A DNA stretch of 64,000 bases from Aeromonas aquatica (GCF_000764655.1 NZ_JRGL01000010.1:1-64000); one strand, 5' to 3'; counted from the stretch's first letter, positions 20,476 through 31,669 are shown. Numbers and translations are program-made. The notes: generated by a model not told the origin, from the letters alone.

Positions 20476-20502
20476 GGGGCCACCGAGGGTGGCCCCGGCT
20501 TT
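20476..20502 (+). terminator. Likely terminator after ispG
   Basis: Stem GGGGCCACC-GAG-GGTGGCCCC followed by GGCTTT. The T-tract is short, so read-through into hisS is possible. Confidence 0.6.
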
Positions 20503-20541
20503 AGGTAGTTGATTTTACATCCCGCATCCGGCCACCCTGAT

Positions 20542-20570
20542 TTTACCTTGGGGCCGAAAATCCCTATAAT
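20542..20570 (+). promoter_or_regulatory. Sigma-70 promoter of hisS
   Basis: -35 TTTACC at 20542-20547 and a consensus -10 TATAAT at 20565-20570 with 17-base spacing, about 36 bases before the hisS GTG start. Confidence 0.75.
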
Positions 20571-20606
20571 GCGGCCAAATTTCACGTCTTTTTCTCGAGT
20601 ATCAAC

Positions 20607-21884
20607 GTGGCAAAACAGATCCAAGCAATTCGCGGTATGAATGATTGCCTGCCGGAGCAGAGCCCGGTATGGCAGAAAGTGGAACAGGTCCTGCGCCAGG
20701 TCGTGGCCAATTATGGCTACAGCGAAATCCGCATGCCCATCGTCGAGCAGACTCATCTGTTCAAACGGGCCATCGGTGAAGTGACCGACGTGGTCGAAAA
20801 AGAGATGTACAGCTTCGATGACCGCAACGGCGACAGCCTGAGCCTGCGCCCCGAAGGGACCGCCAGCTGCGTGCGTGCCGGCATCGAGCACGGCTTGCTC
20901 TACAACCAGGAACGCCGGATGTGGTACATGGGTCCCATGTTCCGTCACGAGCGTCCCCAGAAGGGCCGTTATCGCCAGTTCCACCAGTTCGGGGTCGAGC
21001 TGTTTGGCATCAACGGGCCGGACATCGACGCCGAGCTCATCATGCTGACCCACCGTCTGTGGCGTCTGTTCGGCATCAGCGATCACGTGACCCTGCAGCT
21101 CAACACCCTGGGCCAGAGCGGCGAGCGCGCCGCCTACCGCGATGCGCTGGTGGCCTATCTGGAGCAGTACAAGGATCAGCTGGACGAAGAGAGCCAGCGG
21201 CGCATGTACAGCAACCCGCTGCGGGTGCTCGACTCCAAAGATGAGAAGGTGCAGGCCATTCTGGTCAATGCGCCGCGTCTGTTCGATCACCTCGGGGAAG
21301 AGAGCCTGGCGCACTTCGAGGGACTCAAGGCTCTGCTGACCTCCGCTGGCATCCAGTTCGAGGTGAACGAGCGGCTGGTGCGCGGTCTCGATTACTACAA
21401 CCTCACCGTGTTCGAGTGGGTCACCAACAGCCTGGGTGCCCAGGGCACAGTCCTGGCCGGTGGTCGTTACGATGGCTTGGTGGAGCAGCTCGGCGGTCAA
21501 CCGACCCCCGCAGTGGGCTTCGCCATGGGCATGGAGCGACTGGTGCTGATGCTGGAAACCCTAGAGCTCAATGCCGACATCCGCCCGGCGGTGGATGTCT
21601 ACCTGTGCATGGTGGGCGAGGGGACCGAGCAAGCCGGCTTCCAGCTGGCCGAACGGCTGCGTGATGCGCTGCCGGACATGCGCCTGATGAGCCACTGCGG
21701 TGGTGGCAACTTCAAGAAACAACTCAAGCGTGCCGACAAGAGCGGCGCGGCCATTGCCCTGATCCTCGGTGAGACCGAGGTGCAAAACGGGGAGATCACC
21801 CTCAAATATTTGCGTGGCCAGGCCGAGCAACAGACCATCTCGGTCGATGCCGCCATCGCCCTGCTGGCAGCTAAAGGAGAATAA
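20607..21884 (+). CDS. hisS: Histidyl-tRNA synthetase
   Basis: 425 residues with a GTG start. This class II synthetase charges tRNA-His. Motif 2 ([24 protein letters not shown]) and the histidine-specific signatures LVRGLDYYN and [11 protein letters not shown] are present, and the C-terminal anticodon-binding domain follows ([10 protein letters not shown] ... [17 protein letters not shown]). yfgM starts three bases after the stop. Confidence 0.98.
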   Translation: MAKQIQAIRGMNDCLPEQSPVWQKVEQVLRQVVANYGYSEIRMPIVEQTHLFKRAIGEVTDVVEKEMYSFDDRNGDSLSLRPEGTASCVRAGIEHGLLYNQERRMWYMGPMFRHERPQKGRYRQFHQFGVELFGINGPDIDAELIMLTHRLWRLFGISDHVTLQLNTLGQSGERAAYRDALVAYLEQYKDQLDEESQRRMYSNPLRVLDSKDEKVQAILVNAPRLFDHLGEESLAHFEGLKALLTSAGIQFEVNERLVRGLDYYNLTVFEWVTNSLGAQGTVLAGGRYDGLVEQLGGQPTPAVGFAMGMERLVLMLETLELNADIRPAVDVYLCMVGEGTEQAGFQLAERLRDALPDMRLMSHCGGGNFKKQLKRADKSGAAIALILGETEVQNGEITLKYLRGQAEQQTISVDAAIALLAAKGE

Positions 21885-21887
21885 GCT

Positions 21888-22538
21888 GTGGAAGTTTATA
21901 CCACCGAAGAACAACAGGTTGAGGTCATCAAGAGCTGGTGGAAAGAGAACGGGACCTCGGTGCTTGCAGGGACTGTGATCGGTCTGGTCGGCCTCTTTGG
22001 CTGGCGTTATTACAACGAGCAGCAGCAGGTTGGCCAGGAGACCGCCTCCGCGGCTTACAACGAGGTGACCGCGCAGCTGGCCAAGGGTGATGACGCCGCG
22101 CTGGAGCAGGCCAAGAGCTTCATCAGCGCTCACCAGGGTGACTCCTACGCCGAACTGGCCGCCTTGCAGCTGGCCGCGGCCGCGGTCAAGGCCAACAAGC
22201 TGGATCTGGCTGCCGAGCAGTTGACCCAGGTTGCCACCAATGGGGATGAGAGCATTCGCCCCATCGCCGCTTTGCGTCTGGCCCGCGTGCTCAACGATCA
22301 GGGCAAGGCCGACGAGGCCCTGGCCCAGCTTGCCAAGATCAACAACGAGGCATTCAAGGCTCAGGTCGCGGAAGCCCGTGGCGACGTGCTGCTCAAGCAG
22401 GGCAAGCCGGAAGAGGCGCGCGATGCCTATCAGGCGGCGGCGGATGCCGGCGGTCTGCAGGCGAGCAGCGAACTCAAGCTGAAGATGGACGATCTGGCGC
22501 TGCCAGCCGTGACTGCAAATGAGGCACCAGATGCGTAA
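21888..22538 (+). CDS. yfgM: YfgM, SecYEG-associated periplasmic TPR protein
   Basis: 216 residues from a GTG start. YfgM is anchored by one N-terminal helix (TSVLAGTVIGLVGLFGW, residues about 23-40), with TPR-like repeats in the periplasm. It associates with the Sec translocon and PpiD as an ancillary chaperone. Ala/Leu-rich helical repeats and GKPEEARDAYQAAADAGG near the end fit this. Its stop overlaps the bamB start by 8 bases, so hisS-yfgM-bamB form an operon. Confidence 0.92.
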   Translation: MEVYTTEEQQVEVIKSWWKENGTSVLAGTVIGLVGLFGWRYYNEQQQVGQETASAAYNEVTAQLAKGDDAALEQAKSFISAHQGDSYAELAALQLAAAAVKANKLDLAAEQLTQVATNGDESIRPIAALRLARVLNDQGKADEALAQLAKINNEAFKAQVAEARGDVLLKQGKPEEARDAYQAAADAGGLQASSELKLKMDDLALPAVTANEAPDA

Positions 22539-23715
22539 CAGCTACAAGCGAATGGCGCTGGGCGCCGCCGTCGCCCTGGCTTTGCAGGGGTGCTCCCTGT
22601 TCAGCTCGGAAGAAGACCTGACCCCGATGGCAGCGCTGCCGGTGGTCACCTCCAGCTTCAGCGCCGAGACCCGCTGGTCTTCCTCCGTTGGCGATGGCAT
22701 AGGTGACTTCTACTCCCAGCTGCAGCCGGTGGTGGAAGAGGATCACGTTTATGCCGCCGCGCGGGATGGGGATGTGACCGCCTTCGATCGTGCCAGCGGC
22801 AAGGTGCTGTGGAGCGTGGACTTGGCAGACCTGCCGGTCAACGCCGACAAGCGCAGCGCCCGCCTCTCCGGTGGCCTGGTGTCCCGTTACGGCAAGCTGT
22901 TCCTCGGTTCCGAGAACGGGGTGGTCTACGCCCTGAACGAGGCAAACGGGGAAGTGCTGTGGCAGACCAATGTGCCGGGTGAAGTGGTCGCCAGCCCCGC
23001 CGTCGAGGATGGCCGGGTGGTGGTATTGACCACCTCGGGCCGGCTGATCGCCCTCGATACCGATGAAGGCAAGCAACAGTGGTCCCTCAGCGAAGAGCAG
23101 CCGCCGCTGACCCTGCGCAGTGCCGGCGCCCCCGTTATCACCAACGGCGCCGTGATCTACGGCCGTGCCGATGGCAAGGTGGGCATCGCCCTGCTGAGCA
23201 ACGGTCAGCCGGTGCGTCAGTCCAAGGTGGCGGATCCGCGCGGTGCGACCGAGCTGGATCGCATGGTGGACGTGGATGCAGCCCCGCTCATCGCTGGCGA
23301 TGAGCTCTATGCCATTGCCTACAATGGGCAGTTGATGGCGCGCAAGCTGATGACCGGTGACGAGGTGTGGAAGCGCAAGTATTCCGGCTACCGCGACATG
23401 GCGGTGACCGGCAACGCCATCGTGCTGACCGACAGCCGTGGTCACCTGTTCGCGGTGGACCGTCGTAACGGTCTGGAGCTGTGGTCCAACACCCAGCTGG
23501 AAAACCGGTCGGTGACCGCCCCTGTCGTCCTTGGCGACTACGTGGTGGTCGGCGATGTGGAAGGTTACCTGTATTGGCTGGATCGTACCGACGGTACCAT
23601 CAAGTCCATGCAGCAGCTCGATAGCAGTGGTCTCTACGCCGCCCCTCTGGTGGACGGTGACACCCTGTATGTGCAGAGCCGTGGTGGCAAGTTGTACGCG
23701 CTAGCGCGTCCCTGA
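22531..23715 (+). CDS. bamB: Outer membrane assembly lipoprotein BamB
   Basis: 394 residues from the ATG at 22531, with GAGG 6 bases upstream; an ATG at 22519 is less well placed. The signal ends in LALQGC, a lipobox. BamB is a beta-propeller lipoprotein of the BAM complex that inserts outer-membrane proteins. Repeated propeller blades are visible ([84 protein letters not shown]). Length is normal. Confidence 0.96.
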   Translation: MRNSYKRMALGAAVALALQGCSLFSSEEDLTPMAALPVVTSSFSAETRWSSSVGDGIGDFYSQLQPVVEEDHVYAAARDGDVTAFDRASGKVLWSVDLADLPVNADKRSARLSGGLVSRYGKLFLGSENGVVYALNEANGEVLWQTNVPGEVVASPAVEDGRVVVLTTSGRLIALDTDEGKQQWSLSEEQPPLTLRSAGAPVITNGAVIYGRADGKVGIALLSNGQPVRQSKVADPRGATELDRMVDVDAAPLIAGDELYAIAYNGQLMARKLMTGDEVWKRKYSGYRDMAVTGNAIVLTDSRGHLFAVDRRNGLELWSNTQLENRSVTAPVVLGDYVVVGDVEGYLYWLDRTDGTIKSMQQLDSSGLYAAPLVDGDTLYVQSRGGKLYALARP

Positions 23716-23789
23716 TCACCCATCAATCTGAATATCCGGCTCCTGGTCTTCGGACCCGGAGCCTTTGTCGTCTTGAGAATGAGGCTTTT

Positions 23790-25301
23790 ATGACTCCTGT
23801 AGTAGCCCTGGTGGGCCGCCCCAACGTGGGGAAATCCACCCTGTTTAACCGCCTGACCCGTACCCGGGATGCCCTGGTCGCCGATTTCCCCGGCCTGACC
23901 CGGGATCGCAAATATGGCCAGGCGAAGTTGGGCGAGCTGGAATTTATCGTGGTCGATACCGGCGGTATCGATGGCAGTGAAGAGGGGATCGAGCTGAAGA
24001 TGGCCGAGCAATCCCTGCTGGCCATTGAAGAAGCGGATGTAGTGCTGTTCATGGTGGATGCGCGCGCGGGCTTGACTGCCGCGGATCAGGCCATCGCCGA
24101 GCACCTGCGCAAGACCCACAAGAAGGTATTCCTGGTTGCCAACAAGACCGACGGCATCGATGGCGACTCCGCCGTGTCCGAGTTCTATGCGCTGGCACTG
24201 GGCGAGGTCTACCAGATCGCGGCGGCCCACGGCCGTGGCGTGCTGAGCCTGCTGGAGCTGGCCCTGGCTCCCCACCTGGAAGAGCTGGTCGAAGCGGCGG
24301 CGGGTGACGAAGAGGATGCGCAACACGAACTGGATGAGGACTTCGACGAAGAAGCCTTGCTGCGCATGGTGGCCGCCGGTGAGCTCGACACCCGGGAAGA
24401 TACCAAGGAGACGCCGTTCGCCGACTTGCCCATCAAGTTCGCCATCGTCGGTCGTCCCAACGTCGGCAAATCGACCCTGACCAACCGCATGCTGGGTGAA
24501 GACCGCGTCATCGTTTATGACATGCCGGGCACCACCCGCGACTCCGTCTACATTCCCATGGAGCGCGACGAGCAGAAGTACGTGATCATCGATACCGCCG
24601 GTGTGCGTCGTCGCGGCAAAGTCCATGAGACGGTGGAGAAGTTCTCCGTCATCAAGACCCTCAAGGCCATCGAAGATGCCAACGTCTGCCTGCTGGTGAT
24701 CGACGCTCGCGAGACCATCACGGATCAGGACCTGAGCATCCTGGGCTTCGTGCTCAACTCCGGCCGCTCCGTGGTGCTGGTGGTGAACAAGTGGGACGGT
24801 CTGGATCAGAAGATCAAAGAGGATGTCAAGAACGAGCTGGACCGCCGTCTGGGCTTCATCGACTTCGCCCGGGTGCACTTCATCTCCGCCCTGCACGGCA
24901 GCGGCGTTGGCCACCTGTTCGAATCCATCCAGGAGGCGTACCAGTCCGCGACTCGTCGGACCAGTACCGCCATGCTGACCCGCATCATGCAGATGGCGCA
25001 GGAAGACCACCAGCCGCCCATGGTGAACGGTCGCCGGGTCAAGCTGAAGTATGCTCACGCCGGTGGCTACAACCCGCCGCGCATCGTGATCCACGGCAAC
25101 CAGTTGAACGATCTGCCGGATTCCTACAAGCGCTATCTCATGAACTACTTCCGCAAGTCGCTGAAGATCATGGGTACCCCGATCCGGGTCGAATTCCAGG
25201 AGTCGGCCAACCCGTTCGAGGGCAGGAAGAATACCCTGACCCTGAGCCAGGAGCGGCAACGGGATCGCCTGCTCAAGGCGCGAAACAAGACCAAGAAATA
25301 A
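23790..25301 (+). CDS. der: Ribosome-assembly GTPase Der (EngA)
   Basis: 503 residues. Der has two tandem GTPase domains and acts in 50S ribosomal subunit maturation. G1 motifs [12 protein letters not shown] (N-terminal) and [12 protein letters not shown] (middle), G3 DTGGI and DTAGV, and G4 NKTD and NKWD are all visible. An acidic linker ([17 protein letters not shown]) separates the domains, and the KH-like C-terminal domain follows. It is downstream of bamB, as in E. coli. Confidence 0.98.
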   Translation: MTPVVALVGRPNVGKSTLFNRLTRTRDALVADFPGLTRDRKYGQAKLGELEFIVVDTGGIDGSEEGIELKMAEQSLLAIEEADVVLFMVDARAGLTAADQAIAEHLRKTHKKVFLVANKTDGIDGDSAVSEFYALALGEVYQIAAAHGRGVLSLLELALAPHLEELVEAAAGDEEDAQHELDEDFDEEALLRMVAAGELDTREDTKETPFADLPIKFAIVGRPNVGKSTLTNRMLGEDRVIVYDMPGTTRDSVYIPMERDEQKYVIIDTAGVRRRGKVHETVEKFSVIKTLKAIEDANVCLLVIDARETITDQDLSILGFVLNSGRSVVLVVNKWDGLDQKIKEDVKNELDRRLGFIDFARVHFISALHGSGVGHLFESIQEAYQSATRRTSTAMLTRIMQMAQEDHQPPMVNGRRVKLKYAHAGGYNPPRIVIHGNQLNDLPDSYKRYLMNYFRKSLKIMGTPIRVEFQESANPFEGRKNTLTLSQERQRDRLLKARNKTKK

Positions 25302-25307
25302 GCGAAT

Positions 25308-25333
25308 ACGGCTGCCTGTGGCAGCCGTTTTTT
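25308..25333 (+). terminator. Terminator of der
   Basis: Stem ACGGCTGCC-TGT-GGCAGCCGT followed by T residues, 7 bases after the der stop. Confidence 0.9.
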
Positions 25334-25398
25334 CTGGTAAACGGGATGGAGAAAGGAGGTTATGCTGCCTTGATCTGCCCCAATGAGAGGAGTCCAGT

Positions 25399-25632
25399 AT
25401 GAACCCCTTGATTTGCCCGGCCTGCAGCGCCGCGCTCGATAGCCGCAGCCGCGAGACGAGCTGCCCGCAGTGTCAGGCTCGCTACCGGATCCGGGCCCTG
25501 TGCCCGACCTGTGAGCAGGAGCTTGAGCGGCTCAAGGCCTGCGGCGCCGTGGATTACTTCTGCAACCACTGCAACAGCCTGGTCTCCAAGCGTGCGGTCG
25601 CGTTCGAGGTGACGGCGCAGGCGGCGCAATAA
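25399..25632 (+). CDS. yfgJ: YfgJ-like zinc-ribbon protein
   Basis: 77 residues with a GAGAGGAG ribosome site. Eight cysteines form four CxxC knuckles: CPAC, CPQC, CPTC and CNHC, which indicates two zinc ribbons. It matches the small zinc-ribbon family that follows der in enterobacteria (YfgJ). The molecular role is unknown; the fold suggests binding of nucleic acid or protein. Confidence 0.85.
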   Translation: MNPLICPACSAALDSRSRETSCPQCQARYRIRALCPTCEQELERLKACGAVDYFCNHCNSLVSKRAVAFEVTAQAAQ

Positions 25633-25644
25633 TGAGGCATTAAA

Positions 25645-25666
25645 AAACCCGGCCTTGGCCGGGTTT
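25645..25666. terminator. Bidirectional terminator
   Basis: Perfect stem AAACCCGGCC-TT-GGCCGGGTTT with flanking A and T runs. It ends yfgJ on the plus strand and the small minus-strand gene that stops at 25665. Confidence 0.85.
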
Positions 25667-25811
25667 ATTCTGTGTGCTCTGCAATCAACAGGGTGTAGGA
25701 GCGATTCCTGCGCCATATCTTGCGTTTCATGTCGTTGAGCTTGAGCTTGCGTCTGGGGCTCCAGGCACACTTGCTCTTCCTGGTCAGCGTGGCTCTTCTG
25801 CGTGTTCTCAT
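25665..25811 (-). CDS. Tiny highly basic protein, unknown
   Basis: 48 residues from the ATG at 25811, with a strong GGGAGG ribosome site 7 bases upstream; an in-frame upstream ATG at 25880 has no such site. About a third of the residues are Arg or Lys (MRTRRRATLTRKSKCAW, then SPRRKLKLNDMKRKIWRRNR), and the last part is less charged (SYTLLIAEHTE). There is no signal peptide or membrane segment. The composition suggests RNA or ribosome binding, but I recognise no family. The terminator at 25645-25666 sits exactly at its end, which supports it being a real unit. Confidence 0.6.
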   Translation of the reverse strand: MRTRRRATLTRKSKCAWSPRRKLKLNDMKRKIWRRNRSYTLLIAEHTE

Positions 25812-25974
25812 CTTGTTTCCTCCCTGGTCATCCTGGCGCTGTCGAGGGTGCGTCGGTGCATTCTGCTTTCGGCATCGCAAGTGGGTGAAAATATTGCGAT
25901 ACGCACGTCCCGGACAGTCACAGGTCTGGGAGGATGGTAACAGATCCTCCCCTCTGAAAACAAACCCGGGTCGG
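25812..25974. other. Intergenic leader of the small basic gene
   Basis: This should contain the promoter of the gene ending at 25665. No confident promoter or other feature was identified. Confidence 0.4.
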
Positions 25975-26140
25975 CCTCAGAACCTGTTCATGATCTTACT
26001 GCGAGGCCGTGATCAAGGCTCCTGTGCTGCTCGCTTATGTGGGGTAAAGAGTGCTCATGTATCCATATACACTCCGGTTCCTGCGCTGCTCTTTACCTTG
26101 CTTCCGACCTCTCGTCACAGATCGTGAACAGGTTCTCAGG
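25975..26140. repeat. MITE-like element with 21-base terminal inverted repeats
   Basis: Ends CCTCAGAACCTGTTCATGAT(C) at 25975-25995 and its near-perfect inverse at 26120-26140 (19 of 21 match). The 166-base interior has further partial inverted symmetry (GGTAAAGAG ... CTCTTTACC) and a direct repeat of TCCTGYGCTGCTC. It encodes no protein. The right end overlaps the mltF stop codon. No clear target-site duplication is seen. A non-autonomous transposable element is the best reading; a large regulatory RNA hairpin is the alternative. Confidence 0.7.
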
Positions 26141-27626
26141 GAATGATCTGCTTGACCACCTCGGCAATGATGGTGGGGCGTTCATCCGTGGCGCTCGGCT
26201 CGCTGTTGTCATCCTCGTCCAGCTCTTCCCGGCGATGGGCCTTGCGCTGCTCGTTGTCGAGCCAGAGCAGGCTCTGGTAATACTGGCGAACGTTGTTGAC
26301 GTAGTTGCGCGCCTCGCCGCCCCGGGCGTAGCCGTAGCGCACCTTGCGATGCCAACGAGACTGTTGCAGCAACGGCAGCACTTCCTTCACGTCGCTCCAG
26401 GCATCGGGATTCTTGCCCAGATCCTTGGTCAGGCGGCGGGCATCCATCATGTGGCCATAACCGATGTTGTAGGCGGTGAGGGCGAACCACACCTTCTCGT
26501 CATCCGGCACCGAGTCCGGCACCTTCTCCATCATCTCCTGCAGATAACGGGCGCCGCCCTTGATGCTCTCCTCCGGGTGGGTTCTGTCACTGACCCCCAT
26601 CGCCTTGGCGGTGGGCTCGGTCAGCATCATCATGCCGCGCACCCCGGTGTAGGATTTTGCCTGTGGGTCCCAGTGGGACTCCTGATAGCTGATGGCGGCC
26701 AGCAGGCGCCAGTCGATCTCCTTGGCGTGGGTCTGGAACAGCTCCTGATACTTGGGCAGCAGGCTCTTGGCCCGCTGCAGAAAGGTGCGGGTATCGACAA
26801 AATCGAAGTTCTGCACATGGCCGAAGTACTTCTCGTCCAGCTTGGCGATGGAGCCATCCATGAAACGCTGACCGAAGAAGTCGATGATGCTGGCGTAGAG
26901 GCTGTCATCGGGCAGCTTGGTCATGGCCCAGGCCACGGCTTGCTTCTTGGCCAGCGTCAGCCCCTCGGTGAGCTCGGGATAGTAGCGCTGGGTGCGGGCC
27001 AGCACGGTGTCCTGCACCACCGTGTAGTCCACCTTGCCGTCGACGACTTGCTTGAGCAGCTCCTCCACGTCCGCGTTTCGGTTGACGCTCCAGTTCAGCT
27101 TGGGGTTTTGCTTGCTGAGCTCCTTCATCAGATCCTCGCCGGTGGAGCCGGCGGGTACCACTATGGTGCCCTTGAGATCGCCGAGATCCTTAGGTCTGGG
27201 GGAGCCGTTGCGATAGACCAGCTTGGGGGAGACCTGGTAGAAGCCAGGACCGAAGCGAAACAGCTTGCGCCGCTCCGGTGTCACCACGATGGCGGCGGCC
27301 GCGATATCCAGTTTCTTCTTCTCAAGCAACTCCACCAGCTCGGCAGTGCTGTAGGTGGGGACTATGGTCAGCTTGACCCCCAACCAGTCGGCATAGTCTT
27401 TCGCCAGCTCGTAATCGAAGCCCTGGGCGACGTCGTCACGCTGGTAATAAGAGGTCGGCCCATAGAGGGTGCCAACCCGGATCTCGCCACGCTGGCGGAT
27501 CTGCTCCAGCTGGCTGGAGGGGGAGTAGAAGTCACAACCGGCGAGGGCCAGCGTCAACAGCATCCCGATACACAGTCGAAAAATGCAGCGCAAGTAGGTG
27601 AGTACCCTTGTTGAAAAAATCGGCAT
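26136..27626 (-). CDS. mltF: Membrane-bound lytic murein transglycosylase F
   Basis: 496 residues. MltF cleaves peptidoglycan glycan strands to form 1,6-anhydro products. An N-terminal lipoprotein signal (LTLALAGC) is followed by a periplasmic solute-binding-like domain (GEIRVGTLYGPTSYY ... AAAIVVTPERRKLFRFGPGF), then the Slt-type catalytic domain. The catalytic Glu lies in ISYQESHWDPQA, with GVRGMMMLTEPTAKAMGV and AYNIGYGHMMDARRL. The acidic/basic tail ends at a stop codon that lies within the terminal repeat of the adjacent MITE-like element, so the C-terminus may have been reset by that insertion. It is divergent from purL. Confidence 0.95.
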   Translation of the reverse strand: MPIFSTRVLTYLRCIFRLCIGMLLTLALAGCDFYSPSSQLEQIRQRGEIRVGTLYGPTSYYQRDDVAQGFDYELAKDYADWLGVKLTIVPTYSTAELVELLEKKKLDIAAAAIVVTPERRKLFRFGPGFYQVSPKLVYRNGSPRPKDLGDLKGTIVVPAGSTGEDLMKELSKQNPKLNWSVNRNADVEELLKQVVDGKVDYTVVQDTVLARTQRYYPELTEGLTLAKKQAVAWAMTKLPDDSLYASIIDFFGQRFMDGSIAKLDEKYFGHVQNFDFVDTRTFLQRAKSLLPKYQELFQTHAKEIDWRLLAAISYQESHWDPQAKSYTGVRGMMMLTEPTAKAMGVSDRTHPEESIKGGARYLQEMMEKVPDSVPDDEKVWFALTAYNIGYGHMMDARRLTKDLGKNPDAWSDVKEVLPLLQQSRWHRKVRYGYARGGEARNYVNNVRQYYQSLLWLDNEQRKAHRREELDEDDNSEPSATDERPTIIAEVVKQIIP

Positions 27627-27687
27627 TTGTCAAAAAAGAGGCTCCTTTATACCAGAGAGTGTGGGGCGAGTCACATCGCGCTAGATG

Positions 27688-27726
27688 AGAAAAACGTTTG
27701 TCCGTTATCGGCCTGATCCCTATAAT
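27688..27726 (+). promoter_or_regulatory. purL promoter with overlapping PurR-like operator
   Basis: -35 TTGTCC (27698-27703), 17-base spacer and consensus -10 TATAAT (27721-27726). A PurR-like sequence AGAAAAACGTTTGTCC (27688-27703) with the AAACGTTT core overlaps the -35. It matches 10 of 16 of the known PurR box. Repression of purL by PurR with hypoxanthine/guanine is the expected mode, by inference. Confidence 0.65.
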
Positions 27727-27775
27727 ACGCGCGTCTCAAATCCCCCCACACTCTAAAACTTGGTGAGAAAGGTAT

Positions 27776-30700
27776 ATGGAAATCTTGCGTGGTGCCCCTG
27801 CACTGTCTGAGTTTCGTGTCCACAAGCTGCTGCAAAGCTGTGCGCAGAGAGGAGTCGAGATAGAGAGCGTCTATGCCGAATATGTGCACTTCGCCGAGCT
27901 TTCAAGCCCCTTGTCGCCACCGGAGCGAGCGACCTTGGGCCAGCTCTTGCGCTACGGCCCGACCATCCCAGAACACACCCCCAGCGGTCAGCTGTTTCTC
28001 GTTACCCCCCGTCCCGGCACTATCTCCCCCTGGTCTTCCAAAGCAACCGACATTGCCCACAACTGCGGCCTGAACCAGGTCAAGCGGCTGGAGCGCGGCA
28101 TCGCCTATTACCTGCAGCCCAAGGCTGACTTGACCGAAGGCCAGCGGGCCGAGGTGATGGCGCTGCTGCACGATCGCATGATGGAGGTGGTGTTTGGCGA
28201 GATGAGCCAGGCGAGTGCCCTGTTCTCGCACCAGACGCCACGCCCCTTCACTCAGGTCGATGTGCTGGGGGGAGGGCGCGCCGCCCTGGCCTCTGCCAAC
28301 ATCAGTCTGGGTCTGGCCCTGGCCGAAGACGAAATCGACTATCTGGTCGAGAACTTCACCCGACTTGGCCGCAATCCGAACGACATCGAGCTCTACATGT
28401 TTGCCCAGGCGAACTCCGAGCACTGCCGTCACAAGATCTTCAACGCCGACTGGACCATAGACGGTGAGCAGCAACCCAAGTCGCTGTTCAAGATGATCAA
28501 GAACACCTTCGAGCAGACGCCAGACCATGTCCTGTCTGCCTATAAAGACAACGCCGCCGTGATGGAAGGCAGCGAAGGTGGCCGCTTCTTCCCGAGCCCC
28601 GCCAGCGGTGAGTATCAGTACCACCAGGAGCGGGTCGACATCCTGATGAAGGTGGAGACCCACAACCACCCGACCGCCATCTCTCCCTTCCCGGGGGCGG
28701 CTACCGGCTCCGGTGGTGAGATCCGTGACGAAGGCGCGACCGGCCGTGGCGCCAAGCCCAAGGCGGGTCTGGTGGGCTTCTCCGTATCCAACCTGCGCAT
28801 CCCCGGCTTCGAGCAGCCCTGGGAGCAGGATTTCGGCAAACCCAGCCGCATCGTCAGCGCCTTTGACATCATGCAGGAGGGGCCGCTCGGTGGCGCCGCC
28901 TTCAACAACGAATTCGGCCGTCCGGCCATTCTCGGTTACTTCCGTACCTTCGAAGAGCAGGTACCTAGCCACAACGGCGTCGAGGTGCGTGGCTATCACA
29001 AGCCCATCATGCTGGCGGGCGGTATCGGCAACATCCGCACCGAGCACGTCCAGAAGGGGGAGATCCCGGTGGGAGCCGCCCTCATAGTTCTGGGTGGCCC
29101 GGCCATGAACATCGGCCTTGGTGGCGGTGCGGCATCTTCCATGACGTCCGGCCAGTCGGCCGAGGATCTGGACTTCGCCTCGGTGCAGCGGGACAACCCC
29201 GAGATGGAGCGCCGCTGTCAGGAAGTGATCGACAGATGCTGGCAGCTGGGCGATGACAACCCCATCGTCTTCATCCACGACGTGGGCGCCGGCGGCCTCT
29301 CCAACGCCATGCCTGAGCTGGTCAACGACGGCGAGCGCGGTGGCAAGTTCGACTTGCGCGCCATCCAGTGCGACGAGCCGGGCATGAGCCCCCTCGAGAT
29401 CTGGTGCAACGAATCCCAGGAGCGTTACGTGCTGGCGGTGGCCCAGGACAAGCTGCCCCAGTTCAAGGCGCTGTGCGAGCGTGAACGGGCGCCTTATGCC
29501 GTCATCGGCACCGCCACCGAAGAGAAGCATCTGACCCTCAGCGATGCGCATTTTGACAATCAGCCCATCGATCTGCCGCTGGACGTGCTGCTCGGCAAGG
29601 CGCCCAAGATGCACCGCGACGTCGCCAGCCTGCCGGCCCAGGGCAAGCCTCTTGCATTCGACGGCATCACCCTCTCCGAGGCGGCCGAGCGGGTGCTGCG
29701 CCTGCCGACGGTGGCGGAGAAGTCCTTCCTCATCACCATCGGCGATCGCAGCGTGACCGGGCTGGTCAACCGTGATCAGATGGTCGGCCCCTGGCAGATC
29801 CCGGTGGCGGATTGCGCCGTCACCGCCGCCACCTACGACGGTTATCACGGCGAGGCCATGTCCCTGGGGGAACGCACCCCGGTGGCGCTGCTCTCCCACG
29901 CCGCCTCCGCCCGCATGGCGGTGGCCGAGGCCCTGACCAACCTGGCGCCGGCTCACATCGGTTCCCTCAAGCGGGTCAAGCTTTCCGCCAACTGGATGGC
30001 CGCCGCCGGTCACCCGGGGGAAGACGCCGGCCTCTATGAGGCGGTCAAGGCGGTGGGCGAGGAGCTCTGCCCGGCCCTTGGCATCACCATCCCGGTCGGC
30101 AAGGACTCCATGTCCATGAAGACCCGCTGGCAACAAGAGGGTGAGGAGCGTAGCGTCACCTCGCCTCTCTCCCTGCTGATCACCGCCTTCGCCCGGGTGG
30201 AGGATGTGCGCAACACCGTCACCCCGCAGTTGCGTACCGATCTCGGTGAGACCGACCTTATCCTCATTGACCTTGGCAATGGCAAGCAGCGTCTCGGCGC
30301 CTCGGCCCTGGCCCAGGTCTATCGTCAGCTCGGCGACAGCGCGCCGGATCTCGACAATCCGGTCCAGCTCAAGGGCTTCTTCAACGCCATCCAGGCGCTG
30401 GTGGCGGACCGCAAACTCATCGCCTACCACGACAGATCCGACGGCGGTCTCTTCGTCACCCTGACCGAGATGGCCTTCGCCGGTCACTGCGGCCTCGACA
30501 TCCAGCTCGATCGCATCGGTGGCGAGCTGCTGCCGGCGCTGTTCAACGAGGAGCTGGGTGCCGTCATTCAGGTGCGCCGCGACGATAAAGAAGCCGTGCT
30601 GACCCTGCTGGCCGGCCATGGCCTGGCGGCCTGCTCCCATGTGCTGGGGACGGTACGTGAAGACGATCTCATCCTGTTCCAGCGTGCCGGGACCGAAGTG

Positions 30701-31669
30701 TACCGCGCCAGTCGCACCGCCCTTCGCACCCTCTGGGGCGAGACCAGCTGGCAGATGCAGCGCCTGCGGGACAACCCCGAGTGCGCGGATCAGGAGCATG
30801 CCGCCCGCCAGGACGCGACCGACCCGGGTCTGCACGCCAGCTTGACCTACAACCCGTCCGAGGACGTGGCCGCGCCCTATATCGCCCGCGGGGTCTCCCC
30901 CCGTCTGGCGGTGCTGCGCGAGCAGGGAGTCAACTCCCACGTGGAGATGGCGGCGGCGTTTGATCGCGCCGGCTTCACCGCCGTCGACGTGCATATGAGC
31001 GACATCCTCAGCGGCCGCATCAAGCTGGATCAGTTCCAGACTCTGGTGGCCTGTGGTGGCTTCTCCTACGGCGACGTGCTGGGGGCAGGTGAGGGCTGGG
31101 CCAAGTCCATCCTGTTCAACGACGGTGCCCGCGAGCAGTTCCAGCGCTTCTTCGAGCGCGGTGATACGCTCTCCCTTGGCGTCTGCAACGGTTGCCAGAT
31201 GATGTCCAACCTGCGTGACCTCATCCCGGGTGCCACGCTCTGGCCGCGCTTCGTGCGCAACCGCTCCGAGCGCTTCGAGGCGCGCTTCAGCCTGGTGCAG
31301 GTACAGGACTCCCCGTCCGCCTTCTTCGCGGGCATGGCCGGCTCTGTCATGCCCATCGCCGTCTCCCACGGGGAAGGGCGGGTGGAAGTGCGCGATGCCG
31401 CTCACCTTGCCGCGCTGCAACAGAGCGGCCTGGTGGGGCTGCGTTTCGTGGACAACCGCGGCCAGGTCACCGAGCAGTACCCGGCCAACCCGAACGGCGC
31501 ACCGGACGGCATCACCGCGGTCACCACCGTTGACGGTCGTGCCACCATCATGATGCCGCACCCGGAGCGGGTGTTCCGCACAGTGGCCAACTCCTGGCAC
31601 CCGGACAACTGGGGCGAGGACGGTGCCTGGATGCGGATGTTCAGAAACGCGCGCGTGCGTCTGGGGTAA
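27776..31669 (+). CDS. purL: Phosphoribosylformylglycinamidine synthase
   Basis: 1297 residues, the large single-chain form (E. coli 1295). It converts FGAR plus glutamine to FGAM in purine synthesis. The N-terminal PurS-like part, the FGAM synthase ATP-binding region ([23 protein letters not shown] is recognisable near residue 293-315) and its repeat, and the C-terminal class I glutaminase domain are present. The glutaminase nucleophile Cys is in [10 protein letters not shown], and the His/Glu pair is in MPHPERVFR. It is a single gene with its own promoter and terminator. Confidence 0.98.
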   Translation: MEILRGAPALSEFRVHKLLQSCAQRGVEIESVYAEYVHFAELSSPLSPPERATLGQLLRYGPTIPEHTPSGQLFLVTPRPGTISPWSSKATDIAHNCGLNQVKRLERGIAYYLQPKADLTEGQRAEVMALLHDRMMEVVFGEMSQASALFSHQTPRPFTQVDVLGGGRAALASANISLGLALAEDEIDYLVENFTRLGRNPNDIELYMFAQANSEHCRHKIFNADWTIDGEQQPKSLFKMIKNTFEQTPDHVLSAYKDNAAVMEGSEGGRFFPSPASGEYQYHQERVDILMKVETHNHPTAISPFPGAATGSGGEIRDEGATGRGAKPKAGLVGFSVSNLRIPGFEQPWEQDFGKPSRIVSAFDIMQEGPLGGAAFNNEFGRPAILGYFRTFEEQVPSHNGVEVRGYHKPIMLAGGIGNIRTEHVQKGEIPVGAALIVLGGPAMNIGLGGGAASSMTSGQSAEDLDFASVQRDNPEMERRCQEVIDRCWQLGDDNPIVFIHDVGAGGLSNAMPELVNDGERGGKFDLRAIQCDEPGMSPLEIWCNESQERYVLAVAQDKLPQFKALCERERAPYAVIGTATEEKHLTLSDAHFDNQPIDLPLDVLLGKAPKMHRDVASLPAQGKPLAFDGITLSEAAERVLRLPTVAEKSFLITIGDRSVTGLVNRDQMVGPWQIPVADCAVTAATYDGYHGEAMSLGERTPVALLSHAASARMAVAEALTNLAPAHIGSLKRVKLSANWMAAAGHPGEDAGLYEAVKAVGEELCPALGITIPVGKDSMSMKTRWQQEGEERSVTSPLSLLITAFARVEDVRNTVTPQLRTDLGETDLILIDLGNGKQRLGASALAQVYRQLGDSAPDLDNPVQLKGFFNAIQALVADRKLIAYHDRSDGGLFVTLTEMAFAGHCGLDIQLDRIGGELLPALFNEELGAVIQVRRDDKEAVLTLLAGHGLAACSHVLGTVREDDLILFQRAGTEVYRASRTALRTLWGETSWQMQRLRDNPECADQEHAARQDATDPGLHASLTYNPSEDVAAPYIARGVSPRLAVLREQGVNSHVEMAAAFDRAGFTAVDVHMSDILSGRIKLDQFQTLVACGGFSYGDVLGAGEGWAKSILFNDGAREQFQRFFERGDTLSLGVCNGCQMMSNLRDLIPGATLWPRFVRNRSERFEARFSLVQVQDSPSAFFAGMAGSVMPIAVSHGEGRVEVRDAAHLAALQQSGLVGLRFVDNRGQVTEQYPANPNGAPDGITAVTTVDGRATIMMPHPERVFRTVANSWHPDNWGEDGAWMRMFRNARVRLG

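Noticed and set aside
23738..23766. Terminator between bamB and der
   Set aside because: The GGCTCC/GGAGCC stem is short with a long loop and only a weak T-tract; not convincing enough to list.
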